Part shown: in pieces, positions 10,514 to 19,475 of the stretch
Position numbering within the stretch: position 1 is the first letter of the stretch
How the letters are laid out: every line of letters starts with the position of its first letter
NCBI GenBank assembly: GCA_000620545.1
Contig: KK211150.1
Coordinates: forward strand, 186,001-250,000
DNA from: Intrasporangiaceae bacterium URHB0013
GTDB taxonomy: Bacteria; Actinomycetota; Actinomycetes; Actinomycetales; Dermatophilaceae
Length of the DNA stretch: 64,000 bases
Direction: 5' to 3'
Notes under the pieces: generated by a model
Databases searched by the model: none
What the model was told of the DNA's origin: nothing
Seen by the model: the letters and a program-made list of their open reading frames with translations, nothing else
Made by a program: the position numbers and the translations under genes

Positions 10514-10550
10514 GGCCCGGCGGCATACCTCTCGCGTATGCCGCCGGGCC
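10514..10550 (+). terminator. Perfect 15-bp hairpin, probable terminator
   Basis: Arms GGCCCGGCGGCATAC (10514-10528) and GTATGCCGCCGGGCC (10536-10550) are exact reverse complements with a 7-nt loop. The stem lies 24 nt after the small exported gene. Its loop-proximal part is the window-wide over-represented GTATGCC/GGCATAC motif. Confidence 0.75.
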
Positions 10551-10764
10551 GGCGCGCGTGATGACCGGGAACGTCACCTCGGGGGCTGTTCGAGGCGTCG
10601 GCGGGAGGGGTATGTAGGCGGGAGCCGTGCGCCGGGAACGGTTCAGAAGAGACAACCCGTGAATGTCCAATCATCGCCGGGTCCCGTACCATGACCGCTG
10701 ACGAAGGCCCTTGAGATGTCAACTGACGTGCACCTTCAGACCGAAAGGCCCGGGTGCTACTGAC

Positions 10765-11766
10765 ATGAACCGCCTGCAGGAAGGCTTCGTGCTCGGCGAC
10801 CGCTACGAGCTCGAGCACCGGATCGCGTCGGGTGGGATGGCTGACGTGTGGGCCGGCACGGACTCGGTGCTACGGCGCGAGATCGCGATCAAGATCATGC
10901 GTCCCGACGCCGACCACGAGCGCCTCTTCGCGCTCCGGTTCCGCGACGAGGCCGTGCACTCGGCCGCCCTGCTGCACACGAACATCGCGACGGTCTTCGA
11001 CTACGGCGAGGACCAGGGCCTTGCGTTCCTCGTCATGGAGCTCGTCGCGGGCGAGCCGCTCTCGGCAGTCCTCAACCAGCGCGGCCCCCTCGCCCCGAGC
11101 GGGGTCCGCTCGATCATGGGCCAGGCGGCGCTCGCACTGGGTGTCGCGCACGAGGCCCGCGTCGTGCACCGCGACATCAAGCCGGCCAACATCATGGTGC
11201 GCGACGACGGGCTCGTGAAGCTCACGGACTTCGGCATCGCGCGTGCGCTCGACGCCTCCGGGCACACCCAGCACGGCGAGATGCTCGGCACGCCCAACTA
11301 CATCAGCCCCGAGCAGGCTCTCGGTCACGCGGCCACGGGCGCCAGCGACCTCTACGCCCTCGGTGTGGTGGGGCACGAGATGCTCGTCGGCAGGCGGCCC
11401 TTCGACCGCGGCACGCCGATCGCCACGGCCCTCAGCCACGTCAACGAGCCTCCCCCGCCGCTGCCCGACGACGTGCCCGAGGACCTGCGAGACGTCATCG
11501 CCGAGTGCCTCCAGAAGGATCCCGAGAAGCGACCGGCCAACGCCGCCGCGGTCGCCGTCCGTCTCGGACTCGGCGACCAGGAGCTGCGTGGTCTCGCGCT
11601 CGGCCTGGCGACCGCCATCAACGGCTCCCCGGCGGAGATGCTCGACGAGGTCGAGGAGCTCCACGGCGAGCTTCGCGATCCGGGGCAGGGCACGGGCTCC
11701 GGTCCCGCCGTGACGGCCGACCAGCTCGAGGCCACCCAGGCGATGCCGTCCGGCGTCGGCGACTGA
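10765..11766 (+). CDS. Soluble Ser/Thr protein kinase
   Basis: Kinase of 333 residues with the glycine loop ASGGMADVW, IAIKIM lysine, HRDIKPANIM, TDFGIAR and GTPNYISPEQ. The kinase domain occupies about residues 10-265; the remaining tail is acidic and has no membrane helix or PASTA repeats, so the protein should be cytoplasmic. It matches the partial kinase at 1-826 closely, residue for residue, over the whole shared domain, indicating a duplication. ATG at 10765 gives a natural start (MNRLQEGF) just before the first kinase strand; the frame is open upstream but not kinase-like. Flanked by its own promoter region (10551-10764), so separate from the wall operon. Confidence 0.92.
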   Translation: MNRLQEGFVLGDRYELEHRIASGGMADVWAGTDSVLRREIAIKIMRPDADHERLFALRFRDEAVHSAALLHTNIATVFDYGEDQGLAFLVMELVAGEPLSAVLNQRGPLAPSGVRSIMGQAALALGVAHEARVVHRDIKPANIMVRDDGLVKLTDFGIARALDASGHTQHGEMLGTPNYISPEQALGHAATGASDLYALGVVGHEMLVGRRPFDRGTPIATALSHVNEPPPPLPDDVPEDLRDVIAECLQKDPEKRPANAAAVAVRLGLGDQELRGLALGLATAINGSPAEMLDEVEELHGELRDPGQGTGSGPAVTADQLEATQAMPSGVGD

Positions 11767-11859
11767 ACCGACTCGATCGACCAGGCCGTGCTCGACCAGG
11801 GTTCCCCAGGGTTGGACAGCCGTCCTGCCCGCCGCCGCGGGCCGACCTAGGCTGACGGG

Positions 11860-12510
11860 ATGGCGACCCTGCCGCTGTTCCCGCTCGCCACCGTGCTCAT
11901 GCCGGGTGGCCGGTTGCCGCTGCAGATCTTCGAGCCGCGGTACCTCCAGCTGCTCCGGGACCTGCTCGACGGTCAGGAGGAACGTTCCCCCGTCTTCGGC
12001 GTCGTCGCGATCCGGGAGGGTTTCGAGGTCGGCGAGGGCGGCGTGCGCGCCCTCCACGCGGTCGGCTGCGGCGCTCTGCTCACCCAGGCCGCCGCCCTCG
12101 AGGACGAGCGCTTACTCGTCGTGTCGGAGGGCACCGACCGCTTCAGGCTGGACGCCATCGACGAGCAGGCCGGCACCGCCTACACGACGGCCCGGGTCAC
12201 CTGGCTCACCGAGCCCAAGGGGGACGCCGCGACGGTCATCCAGCTCGCGCGGCTGCTGCGCGCCGAGATCAGCGCCTTCGCCGCGGCCGTCGGCGGCGAA
12301 GCCGAGATCCCCTCCGACGACCGGTCGCTCGCGTATGCCGTGGCGGACGTCGTGAGCCTCGGCGTGGCCGACCGCCAGCGCCTCCTCGCGAGCAGCGACA
12401 CGGAGTCGCGCCTGCGCCTCGGCCTGCAGCTCGTGCGCCGGGAGCGCGAGTTCGCATCGGCCCTGGGCGCGGTCGCCGAGCCCCCGATCCCACCCTTCAG
12501 CCTCAACTGA
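11860..12510 (+). CDS. LON substrate-binding-domain protein
   Basis: A 216-residue stand-alone homologue of the N-terminal domain of Lon protease (ASCH/PUA-like LON_substr_bdg family). It opens with LPLFPLATVLMPGGRLPLQI and FEPRY, the usual signature, and contains GTDRF. There is no AAA or protease domain. Such proteins are common in actinobacteria; their role is not established. ATG at 11860. It converges on the M50 peptidase gene; a short CCGGCC-GC-GGCCGG dyad at 12512-12525 lies between them. Confidence 0.9.
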   Translation: MATLPLFPLATVLMPGGRLPLQIFEPRYLQLLRDLLDGQEERSPVFGVVAIREGFEVGEGGVRALHAVGCGALLTQAAALEDERLLVVSEGTDRFRLDAIDEQAGTAYTTARVTWLTEPKGDAATVIQLARLLRAEISAFAAAVGGEAEIPSDDRSLAYAVADVVSLGVADRQRLLASSDTESRLRLGLQLVRREREFASALGAVAEPPIPPFSLN

Positions 12511-12554
12511 CCCGGCCGCGGCCGGCTCACCACTTCCGTCGGTGCGGTCCGGGA

Positions 12555-13262
12555 TCAACGCAACGTGGCGACGACCTCGGCCGCGACGACCCACGTCGCC
12601 AGAGCGCACACGCCGGCGAACGACAGGTTCCAGGCCGCGCGCGGCAGGTGCGTCAGGGACGCGAGGACCCCGGGGTCGCTGCCGCGGCTCCGGTCCCTGA
12701 GCACCGCGACGAGGTGGCGCCACGCTCCGACGACCAGGACGACACCGAGGCCGACGAGCACCTGGGTCTGCAGGGCGTCGTCGCGCCACCACCACAGGGC
12801 CGCCGAGCCCGCGATGGCGACGCCCATGACGACGGCCGTGAGCGCCGACCGGACCCGGATGAGGGCGAAGACCAGGACGGCGAGCCCGGCCGTGATGACG
12901 GTCGCTGCCCAGCCTCGTTCGGCGGCCCAGACCATCGCGGCGCCGAGAAGCGCCGGCATCGGGTAGCCCGCCCACGTCGATGCGACGCGGCCGGCGCCGC
13001 GCACGGGCCCGCGGGTCACGGCGTGGCCGGACATGTCGCCGCGCAGCACGAAACCGGTGAACTGTCGGCCGGCAAGGACCCCGACCACCGCGTGGCCGAG
13101 CTCGTGGACGAGGGTGACGGCGAGGCGGACGACCCGCCACAGCGGCTCGACCGCGATGATCACCAGGGCGATGCCGAGGACGACGAGCAGGCTGGGCGCA
13201 GCGAGGGCGACGTCCCCGACTGCCGGTACGACCCTGTCGCGCACTGCCTCGAACCACTCCAC
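12555..13262 (-). CDS. M50-family membrane metallopeptidase
   Basis: A 235-residue polytopic protein with the zinc-binding HELGH motif at residues 53-57 (VHELGHAVVG) in a membrane-proximal helix. Hydrophobic segments follow, and a second polar region (RGDMSGHA) comes soon after, as in M50B-like proteins annotated as intramembrane or membrane-associated peptidases in actinobacteria. No PDZ domain is present. ATG at 13262 is only 24 nt from the start of the divergent metalloprotease gene. Confidence 0.88.
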   Translation of the reverse strand: MEWFEAVRDRVVPAVGDVALAAPSLLVVLGIALVIIAVEPLWRVVRLAVTLVHELGHAVVGVLAGRQFTGFVLRGDMSGHAVTRGPVRGAGRVASTWAGYPMPALLGAAMVWAAERGWAATVITAGLAVLVFALIRVRSALTAVVMGVAIAGSAALWWWRDDALQTQVLVGLGVVLVVGAWRHLVAVLRDRSRGSDPGVLASLTHLPRAAWNLSFAGVCALATWVVAAEVVATLR

Positions 13263-13285
13263 GGACGCTGAACCTAGCCGACGCG

Positions 13286-14224
13286 GTGGTGCCTGAGGCG
13301 ATGGCCCGGTGGGTACGGAGACGTCGGTCGCGCGTGGGCGCGGTCCTTCATGCGACAGGGCGGACGGTTCACAGCACCATGCAGGCGATGCGTCAGGGGT
13401 CCTGCGTTCGCGTACCCGGCCGACACCGGGACACCGCGCACCGGGGGCGCCCCTCCGCGTGGGTCAGCGCAGCGGTCGTCGTCGTCCTCACCGTCACCGT
13501 CGCGCTCTGGTTGTGGCAGGCGCGGCCGTTCGACGCGAGGCGCATGCTGGGTGTCGACGCCCCACCAGCGGGGATCGGCGCGGCTCAGGCGCCGCTCGGC
13601 GCCCCGCCCACCCTGCCCGGCGGGCACGGCGGTTACACGTTCATGGCGATGCAGGGCAGCGGCACCGACCCGGTGGCCTACGACCCCTGTCGCCCGATCC
13701 ACTACACGACGAGCGCCGTCGGTCTGCCCGTGGGCGGCGACGCCCTCGTCCGTGAGGCCGTCGCGACGATGTCGGAGGCGAGCGGCCTGCGCTTCGTCGA
13801 CGACGGCCTCACCGACGAGGCCCCGGACCCGGACCGAGACCCGTACCAGCCGGACCGCTACGGCGACCGCTGGGCGCCCCTCTACATCGCCTTCGCGACG
13901 CCCGACCAGATCCCGCGACTCTCCGGCAGCACCGTCGGCCTCGGCGGCAGCACCCCGCGGGCGGCGGGCGACGGTGTCCTCGTCTACGTCACCGGCTCGG
14001 TCTGGCTCGATGCCCAGGCCATGACCGACCTGTTCGCCGCGGGCCGGCGCGACTCCGCCCGTGCAGTGGTCGAGCACGAGATCGGGCACGTCCTCGGCCT
14101 CGGCCACGTGTCCGACGGCACGCAGCTCATGTCCCAGACGGGTGGCGCCGGCGCCGGCCCCGCCGACGGAGACCGACGCGGACTCGCGGTCCTCGGCCGT
14201 GGGGTGTGCCGCCCCGACCTCTGA
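13286..14224 (+). CDS. Membrane-anchored matrixin-like (M10) zinc metalloprotease
   Basis: The C-terminal half shows the metzincin signature HEIGHVLGLGH (about residues 264-274 from this start), followed by GTQLMS with the Met-turn methionine. A single hydrophobic segment (SAAVVVVLTVTVALWLW) near residue 60-78 is a signal anchor, so the protease domain should be outside. The start is uncertain: GTG 13286, ATG 13301 and later starts are possible, and the first 50 or so residues are Arg-rich without clear conservation. It sits divergent from the M50 peptidase with almost no spacer. Confidence 0.82.
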   Translation: MVPEAMARWVRRRRSRVGAVLHATGRTVHSTMQAMRQGSCVRVPGRHRDTAHRGRPSAWVSAAVVVVLTVTVALWLWQARPFDARRMLGVDAPPAGIGAAQAPLGAPPTLPGGHGGYTFMAMQGSGTDPVAYDPCRPIHYTTSAVGLPVGGDALVREAVATMSEASGLRFVDDGLTDEAPDPDRDPYQPDRYGDRWAPLYIAFATPDQIPRLSGSTVGLGGSTPRAAGDGVLVYVTGSVWLDAQAMTDLFAAGRRDSARAVVEHEIGHVLGLGHVSDGTQLMSQTGGAGAGPADGDRRGLAVLGRGVCRPDL

Positions 14225-14252
14225 CGGTCACGCCGGCGCGCACGCCGCCGAG

Positions 14253-14275
14253 GGCGTACGCCATGGCCGTACGCC
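14253..14275. terminator. Candidate bidirectional hairpin between convergent genes
   Basis: GGCGTACG (14253-14260) pairs exactly with CGTACGCC (14268-14275) around a 7-nt CCATGGC loop. It lies between the metalloprotease stop and the panE-like stop. Confidence 0.5.
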
Positions 14276-14295
14276 GTGAGCGCGCGGTTGCGGAG

Positions 14296-15231
14296 TCAGC
14301 CCAGCAGCGCGCCCGGGTGTCGCGAGGTGAGGACCTCGAGGAGCAGGCGGTGCAGCGGCGCATCGACGCCCGACTCGCTCGCCAGACGCACGACGGCGCC
14401 CGTCCACGCGTCGAGCTCGGACGGCTTCCCCTCGAGCAGGTCGCGTTGGAGCGACGTCGTCGCTCCGGCCGGCTGGTCGTCGACGAAGGCCATGGTCCCC
14501 GCGACGACCCGGTCGGGCAGGCGTATGCCGCGTGCCCGGGCGAGGGTCTCCACCTCCCGCATCGCGTCCTCCAGGAGCGCGCGGCGCGAGGGAGTCGAGC
14601 GCAGCTCGCCGATGGTGGAGTCCAGGGCGGCACCAAGGCCTCCGAAGGGCACGACGAAGAGCATCTTCGACCACAGCTCGGCCCAGATGTCGTCGGGTGC
14701 GGGCGAGACGGCGCCCGAGGTGGTCACGGCCTGGCGGAGCCGGGTGACCCGGTCGGAGGACGCCCCCGGAGCGGCTGCCCACTCGTCGAAGACGAGTGAA
14801 GCCGGGCCGCCCGCGTGGGTGATGCGACCGGGTCCGTCGATGAACGCGAAGATCTTGGCGATGCCGGGCAGCACGGCGTCTCGGCCGACGACGTCAGCCA
14901 CCTGGCCGGGCGCCTCGACCCCGTTCTGCGTCGTGATGACGGCCGTGTCCGGGCCCAGAAGCGCAGGTAGCGTCTCGAGCACGGGGCGGAGCTGCCACGT
15001 CTTGACGGCCAGCAGGACCGCGTCGACGGCGCCGATGGCGCCCGCGTCGTCGGTGACGCGCGCGGGCTCGACCTTGAAGTCGCCGGCGGCGCTCGTGACC
15101 ACGAGACCGTGCTCGCGGATCGCCTCGAGGTGAGCGCCTCGCGCCACGAACGTGACCTCGTGCCCCGACGCCGCCAGCCGCCCGCCGAAGTAGCCGCCGA
15201 TCCCGCCCGCGCCCAGCACCGCGATGCGCAT
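14296..15231 (-). CDS. panE: 2-dehydropantoate 2-reductase (ketopantoate reductase family)
   Basis: NADPH-dependent reduction of ketopantoate to pantoate, a step of pantothenate synthesis, or a paralogous reductase. The 311 residues start with the Rossmann motif AVLGAGGIGGYFGG, and VKTWQ and TTQNGVE follow as expected. The C-terminal helical domain holds the family KMLFV segment (ELWSKMLFVVPFGG) and a GKPSELD motif like the usual GRPTEID. ATG at 15231 has GAGGAGG just upstream. The frame stays open far upstream on this strand, but that is antisense to the Fe-S/Mo gene. panE families contain many paralogues, so the pathway is an inference. Confidence 0.85.
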   Translation of the reverse strand: MRIAVLGAGGIGGYFGGRLAASGHEVTFVARGAHLEAIREHGLVVTSAAGDFKVEPARVTDDAGAIGAVDAVLLAVKTWQLRPVLETLPALLGPDTAVITTQNGVEAPGQVADVVGRDAVLPGIAKIFAFIDGPGRITHAGGPASLVFDEWAAAPGASSDRVTRLRQAVTTSGAVSPAPDDIWAELWSKMLFVVPFGGLGAALDSTIGELRSTPSRRALLEDAMREVETLARARGIRLPDRVVAGTMAFVDDQPAGATTSLQRDLLEGKPSELDAWTGAVVRLASESGVDAPLHRLLLEVLTSRHPGALLG

Positions 15232-15384
15232 GTCCGTGTCCTCCTCGTCACCCGGTGCGTTGATCGGCAGGCCGTCGGTCGACCGCGACCAGGAACCGTC
15301 CACACCATCATCGCGCCGCGGCCGATCCGGAGGTAGCGTCGGTTCGCACCGTCTCGTCGAGACGCAGTCGCGGGAGGCAGCCCC

Positions 15385-17982
15385 ATGGAGCTCACCACCA
15401 CGGTCAACGACGAGACCCGGGTCGTCGAGGTCGACGGCACGGAGTCCGCGGTGGAGGTCGTCCGCGACGGCCTCGGGCTCACGGGCACCAAGCTGGTCTG
15501 TGGCAGTGGCGTCTGCGGCGCGTGCACCATGCTCGTCGACGGCGAGCCGGTGCTCGGCTGCCTCACCCCCGCGACCCGGCTTCGCGGCGCGAGCGTCACG
15601 ACCGTGGAGGGGATCGCCGACGGTGAGGACCTGCATCCCGTGCAGCGTGCCTTCGCCCACCACGACGGGCTCCAGTGCGGCTACTGCACGCCGGGATTCG
15701 TCGTCGACGCCGTCGCCTTCCACGACCGCTGGCGCGCCGACCACCACGCGGGCGAGCCCGGGGGTCCCGACCGCGAGACCATCGCGGCCGCACTCGCCGG
15801 ACACCTGTGCCGCTGCGGGTCCTACGAGGGCATCTATCGCGCCGTCGCCGCCGCGTGCCGGGGGGAGCTCGACGGCGGGGTGGGCGGCGTCGAACGCGTC
15901 GACGCCCCCGCCAAGGTGACGGGGGCCGCGCTCTACACGACCGACGTCGTCCTGCCCGGCATGATGCACGCCGCGATCAGGCGGTCCGACGTCCCGGCAG
16001 GGGTGGTCGGTCCGATCATCTTCCCGGACGGCGTCGTCGGACTGGACCTCCTCGGCGACGACCGACGCGTGCGCTGGGCCGGCCAGCCGATCGCCGTCGT
16101 TGCAGCCGACTCGCTCGCGCAGGCGCGCCGGATAGCGCGCGAGCTCGTCGTGCCGGTGACGGCGCAGGGCTTCGTGCTCGACCCCGAGGCGGCTGCGCGC
16201 CCGGGCGCCCCACTCGTCTACCCCTCGCGGGCGGAGCAGAAGGCCGCGCCGTCTGCGGGCGAGGGCGGCTCCATGCCGGCACGGTGGGACGGCAACCGCC
16301 ACGGGCCCACGCGCACCCCGTTCCTCGGGACCGTCGCCAAGCGCCGGATCGGGTCGGCGCGGGCCGGCGGGCGCCGCGGCCTCGTCGAGCTCGAGTTCCA
16401 CACCGCCGCCCAGCTGCACACGGCCTTCGAGCCACACGCCTGCCTCGCCGACTGGACCGACCCGCAGCACCTGAGGGTCTGGCTCAGCACCCAGGGCGTG
16501 GACCTCATGCGGCATGCGATCGCCGACCGCTTCGACCTCGACCCGACGCAGGTCGAGGTCGTCGCCGAACACGTCGGCGGCGGGTTCGGGGCCAAGCTGA
16601 GCCTGACCACCGAGGCCGTCGGCGCCATCTCGCTCAGCCGCCTCGCACGCCGCCCGGTGCGCCTTGTCCTCGACCGGCACGAGGAGCTGACCGGCACCGG
16701 CAACCGGCCGGGGAGCCGGTCGCACGTCTCCCTGCTCGTCGACGACGACACGCAGGCCATTCAGGCGCTCATCGTCGACACGGACAGCCATGCGGGTGTC
16801 GCCATCGGCAACAGCGTGGCCGCCCTGTCGATGCTGCTCTACGACCGCACGCCCCGGCTGGCCCGCGACGTCGACGTCGTGACGAACGCGCCGCCGGGCG
16901 CACCCTTCCGCGGTCCGGGTGGTCCGACGAGCGCGTGGGCCCTCGAGCAGACCGTCGACGAGGTCGCCCACCGCTTCGGCCGCGACCCGATCGACCTGCG
17001 TGCGCAGTGGGACGGCAACCAGAAGCGCCAGGCCCTCTACCGCTGGGCCGCGGCGCTTGAGACCTGGCGGCAGCGCCCGACGACCGGGAGCCAGTCGGGG
17101 CGCTTCAAGCGGGGCGTCGGTGTGGCGGCGGGCAACTGGATCTATCTCGTGGACCCCGACTGCGAGGTCGTCGTGTCCGTCGAGTCCGGTCGCCTCGTGG
17201 CGTCGACGGCGGCGCAGGACATGGGCACCGGGAGCCGCACCGTCGTCGCGCGGGCGGTCGCGGGCGTCTTCGCAGTGGACCCCGGCCAGGTCGACGTCCG
17301 GCTCGGTCGCTCCCACGGCGGCACGTCGCACGGTCCGGCGTCCGGGGGCAGCCGCACGACGGTGTCACTGTGGTCGACTGCGGTCGAGGCGGCGACGAGC
17401 CTGCGCGACCGCGTCGGCACCGACCTCGGCCGTGCCCCTGACGGCGCGTCGGCGACGGCCCGGCGCGGGGGCGACCGCGGTCTGCGGGCGGTCCCGATGA
17501 CGATGAACGGCATCCAGATCGGCCGTGGCTTCTCGGCGGCGCTGCACGTCACCGAGGTCGAGGTCGACAGCCGCACGGGGAAGACTCGCGTCCTCCGCGT
17601 CCACGGTGGGATCGCCGTCGGTCGCATCCACGCCCCCGTCCTGGCTCGCAGCCAGTGCGAGGGCTCGATCATCCAGGGCGTCGGGCTCGCGCTCTACGAG
17701 AACCAGGTCCTCGACCCGCACACCGGGCTGACCCTCACCGCCAACCTCGAGGACTACCGCATCCCGCAGCTCGGCGACACCCCGGAGATCGACATCCACT
17801 TCCACGAGGATGGCTGGGACCGCGTTCCCGGTGGCGGCGTCGGCCTGGGAGAGGTCGCCACGGTCAGCCCCGCGGCCTCCGTGGGCAACGCGATCTTAAA
17901 CGCGACCGGCTGGCGTCCCCTGTCGCTGCCGGTGCGACCCGACCGCTTGCTCGAGGGCCTGCGGACGAAGGTGTCCCGATGA
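15385..17982 (+). CDS. Molybdenum hydroxylase, fused [2Fe-2S] and Mo-binding subunits (PaoA-PaoC-like)
   Basis: Xanthine oxidase-family aldehyde or purine oxidoreductase. The 865 residues join two usually separate subunits. The first 165 carry both [2Fe-2S] clusters: plant-type CGSGVCGAC with Cys 39, 44, 47 and 59, then Cys 98, 101, 142 and 144. The remainder is the molybdopterin-binding subunit with GGGFGAK, FRGPGG, QDMGTG and a C-terminal GVGLGE carrying the catalytic glutamate. The start ATG at 15385 follows GGGAGG. The FAD subunit overlaps by ATGA. No XdhC/PaoD-like maturation gene is seen nearby. No twin-arginine signal is visible, so a cytoplasmic enzyme is likely. Confidence 0.92.
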   Translation: MELTTTVNDETRVVEVDGTESAVEVVRDGLGLTGTKLVCGSGVCGACTMLVDGEPVLGCLTPATRLRGASVTTVEGIADGEDLHPVQRAFAHHDGLQCGYCTPGFVVDAVAFHDRWRADHHAGEPGGPDRETIAAALAGHLCRCGSYEGIYRAVAAACRGELDGGVGGVERVDAPAKVTGAALYTTDVVLPGMMHAAIRRSDVPAGVVGPIIFPDGVVGLDLLGDDRRVRWAGQPIAVVAADSLAQARRIARELVVPVTAQGFVLDPEAAARPGAPLVYPSRAEQKAAPSAGEGGSMPARWDGNRHGPTRTPFLGTVAKRRIGSARAGGRRGLVELEFHTAAQLHTAFEPHACLADWTDPQHLRVWLSTQGVDLMRHAIADRFDLDPTQVEVVAEHVGGGFGAKLSLTTEAVGAISLSRLARRPVRLVLDRHEELTGTGNRPGSRSHVSLLVDDDTQAIQALIVDTDSHAGVAIGNSVAALSMLLYDRTPRLARDVDVVTNAPPGAPFRGPGGPTSAWALEQTVDEVAHRFGRDPIDLRAQWDGNQKRQALYRWAAALETWRQRPTTGSQSGRFKRGVGVAAGNWIYLVDPDCEVVVSVESGRLVASTAAQDMGTGSRTVVARAVAGVFAVDPGQVDVRLGRSHGGTSHGPASGGSRTTVSLWSTAVEAATSLRDRVGTDLGRAPDGASATARRGGDRGLRAVPMTMNGIQIGRGFSAALHVTEVEVDSRTGKTRVLRVHGGIAVGRIHAPVLARSQCEGSIIQGVGLALYENQVLDPHTGLTLTANLEDYRIPQLGDTPEIDIHFHEDGWDRVPGGGVGLGEVATVSPAASVGNAILNATGWRPLSLPVRPDRLLEGLRTKVSR

Positions 17983-18920
17983 GCGGCATCACGATCCTCA
18001 CGGCCTACGACGAGCGACCCGACGTCAGTGGCGAGCTCGTCTACCGCGCGGGTGGGACCGACCTGCAGGAGCGCCTGCGCACGACGGGTGGCACTCCCCA
18101 CATCCTCGACCTGACCGGGGTCCCCGGCTTCGCCGCGATCGCGCACACCGACGCGGGCACGACGCTCGGGGCGGGCACCACCGTCGCGACGGTGGCGCAC
18201 GACCTCGCCGCCGACTACCCCGCGCTCGCGCTGACGGCCGCCGGACTCGCGACGCCGCAGGTGCGCGCCACCGCGACGGTCGGAGGCAACCTGCTCCAGC
18301 GCACCCGCTGCTGGTACTTCCGTCACCCGCACCTGTCCTGCTTCAAGTCCGGCGGCGACAGCTGCCCGGCGCGCGACGGGCGCCACCTCTACGGCGTCGC
18401 GTTCGACACCGCGCCGTGCGCCCATCCTCATCCGTCCTCCCTCGCGATGGCCCTCCTCACGTATGCCGCCACCGTCGACACGACGCACCGTTCCGGTCTC
18501 GGCATCGGTGACGTCCTCGGCGACGGGTCCGACCCGGGGCGCGACCACCTGCTCGCCGACGACGAGGTGCTGACCCGCGTCACGCTGCCACCGCCCGCGC
18601 CAGGCGAGCGGGCGGCATACTTCCGGTCGATCAGCCGGTTCGAGGCCGAGTGGCCGCTCGTCGAGGCGGTCTGCCGGGTCGTCCGCGACGACGCGGGAGT
18701 GGTCAGGGCGTGCGCGGTGGCGGTCGGCGGGGTCGCGCCGACCCCGCTGCGTCTGCCGGCCGTCGAGGACCTGCTGACGGGGTCGACGCTCGACGAGGCC
18801 ACGGTGTCGGCCGCTGCGGCGGCTGCCCGCCGGGGCGCGAACCCGCTCCCCGAGACCGGCTACAAGGTGGAGCTCCTCGAGGCCACCGTGTGCGAGGTGC
18901 TCGACCGGGTGCGGTCCTGA
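17979..18920 (+). CDS. FAD-binding subunit of the molybdenum hydroxylase with extra Fe-S cysteines (PaoB-like)
   Basis: CO-dehydrogenase flavoprotein-type subunit of 313 residues. FAD-binding motifs AGGTDL (24-29) and TVGGNLLQ (about 100-107) are present. It has an insertion with four cysteines (111, 121, 129, 147: RTRCWYF, SCFK, SCPARDG, APCAHP) in the arrangement that holds a [4Fe-4S] cluster in E. coli PaoB. That places the enzyme with periplasmic aldehyde oxidase-like PaoABC rather than with plain xanthine dehydrogenases, although no export signal is seen here. Translation is coupled to the fused subunit (ATGA). Confidence 0.92.
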   Translation: MSGITILTAYDERPDVSGELVYRAGGTDLQERLRTTGGTPHILDLTGVPGFAAIAHTDAGTTLGAGTTVATVAHDLAADYPALALTAAGLATPQVRATATVGGNLLQRTRCWYFRHPHLSCFKSGGDSCPARDGRHLYGVAFDTAPCAHPHPSSLAMALLTYAATVDTTHRSGLGIGDVLGDGSDPGRDHLLADDEVLTRVTLPPPAPGERAAYFRSISRFEAEWPLVEAVCRVVRDDAGVVRACAVAVGGVAPTPLRLPAVEDLLTGSTLDEATVSAAAAAARRGANPLPETGYKVELLEATVCEVLDRVRS

Positions 18921-18932
18921 GGGCGAGGCCGC

Positions 18933-19475
18933 ATGGCAAGGGAGCGGGTGAGGGAGCGGACCGTCGAGCGGTCGCGTCTGGGCGCGTGGCTGCTCAAGTG
19001 CAACCCCGCCCTGTGGGACCTGCGCGGCCTGCTCGACTCCGGTGAAGGCCGGCTCACCTCGTGGGCGGTGCAGCCGGGCTACCGGGCTCGACTCGTGGTG
19101 CCCGGCGACCGCATCGTCTTCTGGGTGTCGGGTGACGGGCGCGACGGCCTGAGCCGCGGGATCTGGGGCCTCGGGCACGCCACGGCAGAGGTCGAGCCGT
19201 GGGTCGAGACGAGCCCGGGTCGCTGGCACGGCTCGGCGCACCACGGGGTCCGCGCCCGGGTCGAGGTCGACATCGCGCTCCTCGACGAGCCGGTGACCGA
19301 CCGTCAGCTGCGAGCCGTCGGCATCGACGGCCTGGAGGTGCAGCGCCAGCCGTTCATGTCCAACCCCTCCTTCGTGTCGAGGACCGAGCTGGCGGCGCTG
19401 CGGCCGGTGCTGCCCCCGTGGCCTGCTGCGCCGCCGGCGGCGCGCACCGACCTGCGTCAGGAGAGCTCACCGTGA
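18933..19475 (+). CDS. EVE-domain protein
   Basis: A 180-residue protein whose main part matches the EVE (PUA-related) fold: WLLKCNPALWD near the N-terminus, a conserved YRARL, then GDRIVFWVSG and GIWGLGHA. EVE domains bind modified bases in DNA or RNA; many bacterial ones are fused to or sit beside nucleases, but no nuclease is adjacent here. The C-terminal 25 residues are Pro/Ala-rich. ATG at 18933, 12 nt after the FAD subunit; GTGA overlap with the phosphoesterase gene. Confidence 0.82.
   Translation: MARERVRERTVERSRLGAWLLKCNPALWDLRGLLDSGEGRLTSWAVQPGYRARLVVPGDRIVFWVSGDGRDGLSRGIWGLGHATAEVEPWVETSPGRWHGSAHHGVRARVEVDIALLDEPVTDRQLRAVGIDGLEVQRQPFMSNPSFVSRTELAALRPVLPPWPAAPPAARTDLRQESSP

Noticed and set aside
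14296-17331. 1011-residue minus-strand reading frame
   Set aside because: Only its last 311 codons look like protein (ketopantoate reductase); the rest is antisense to the Fe-S/Mo gene and is an effect of high GC.
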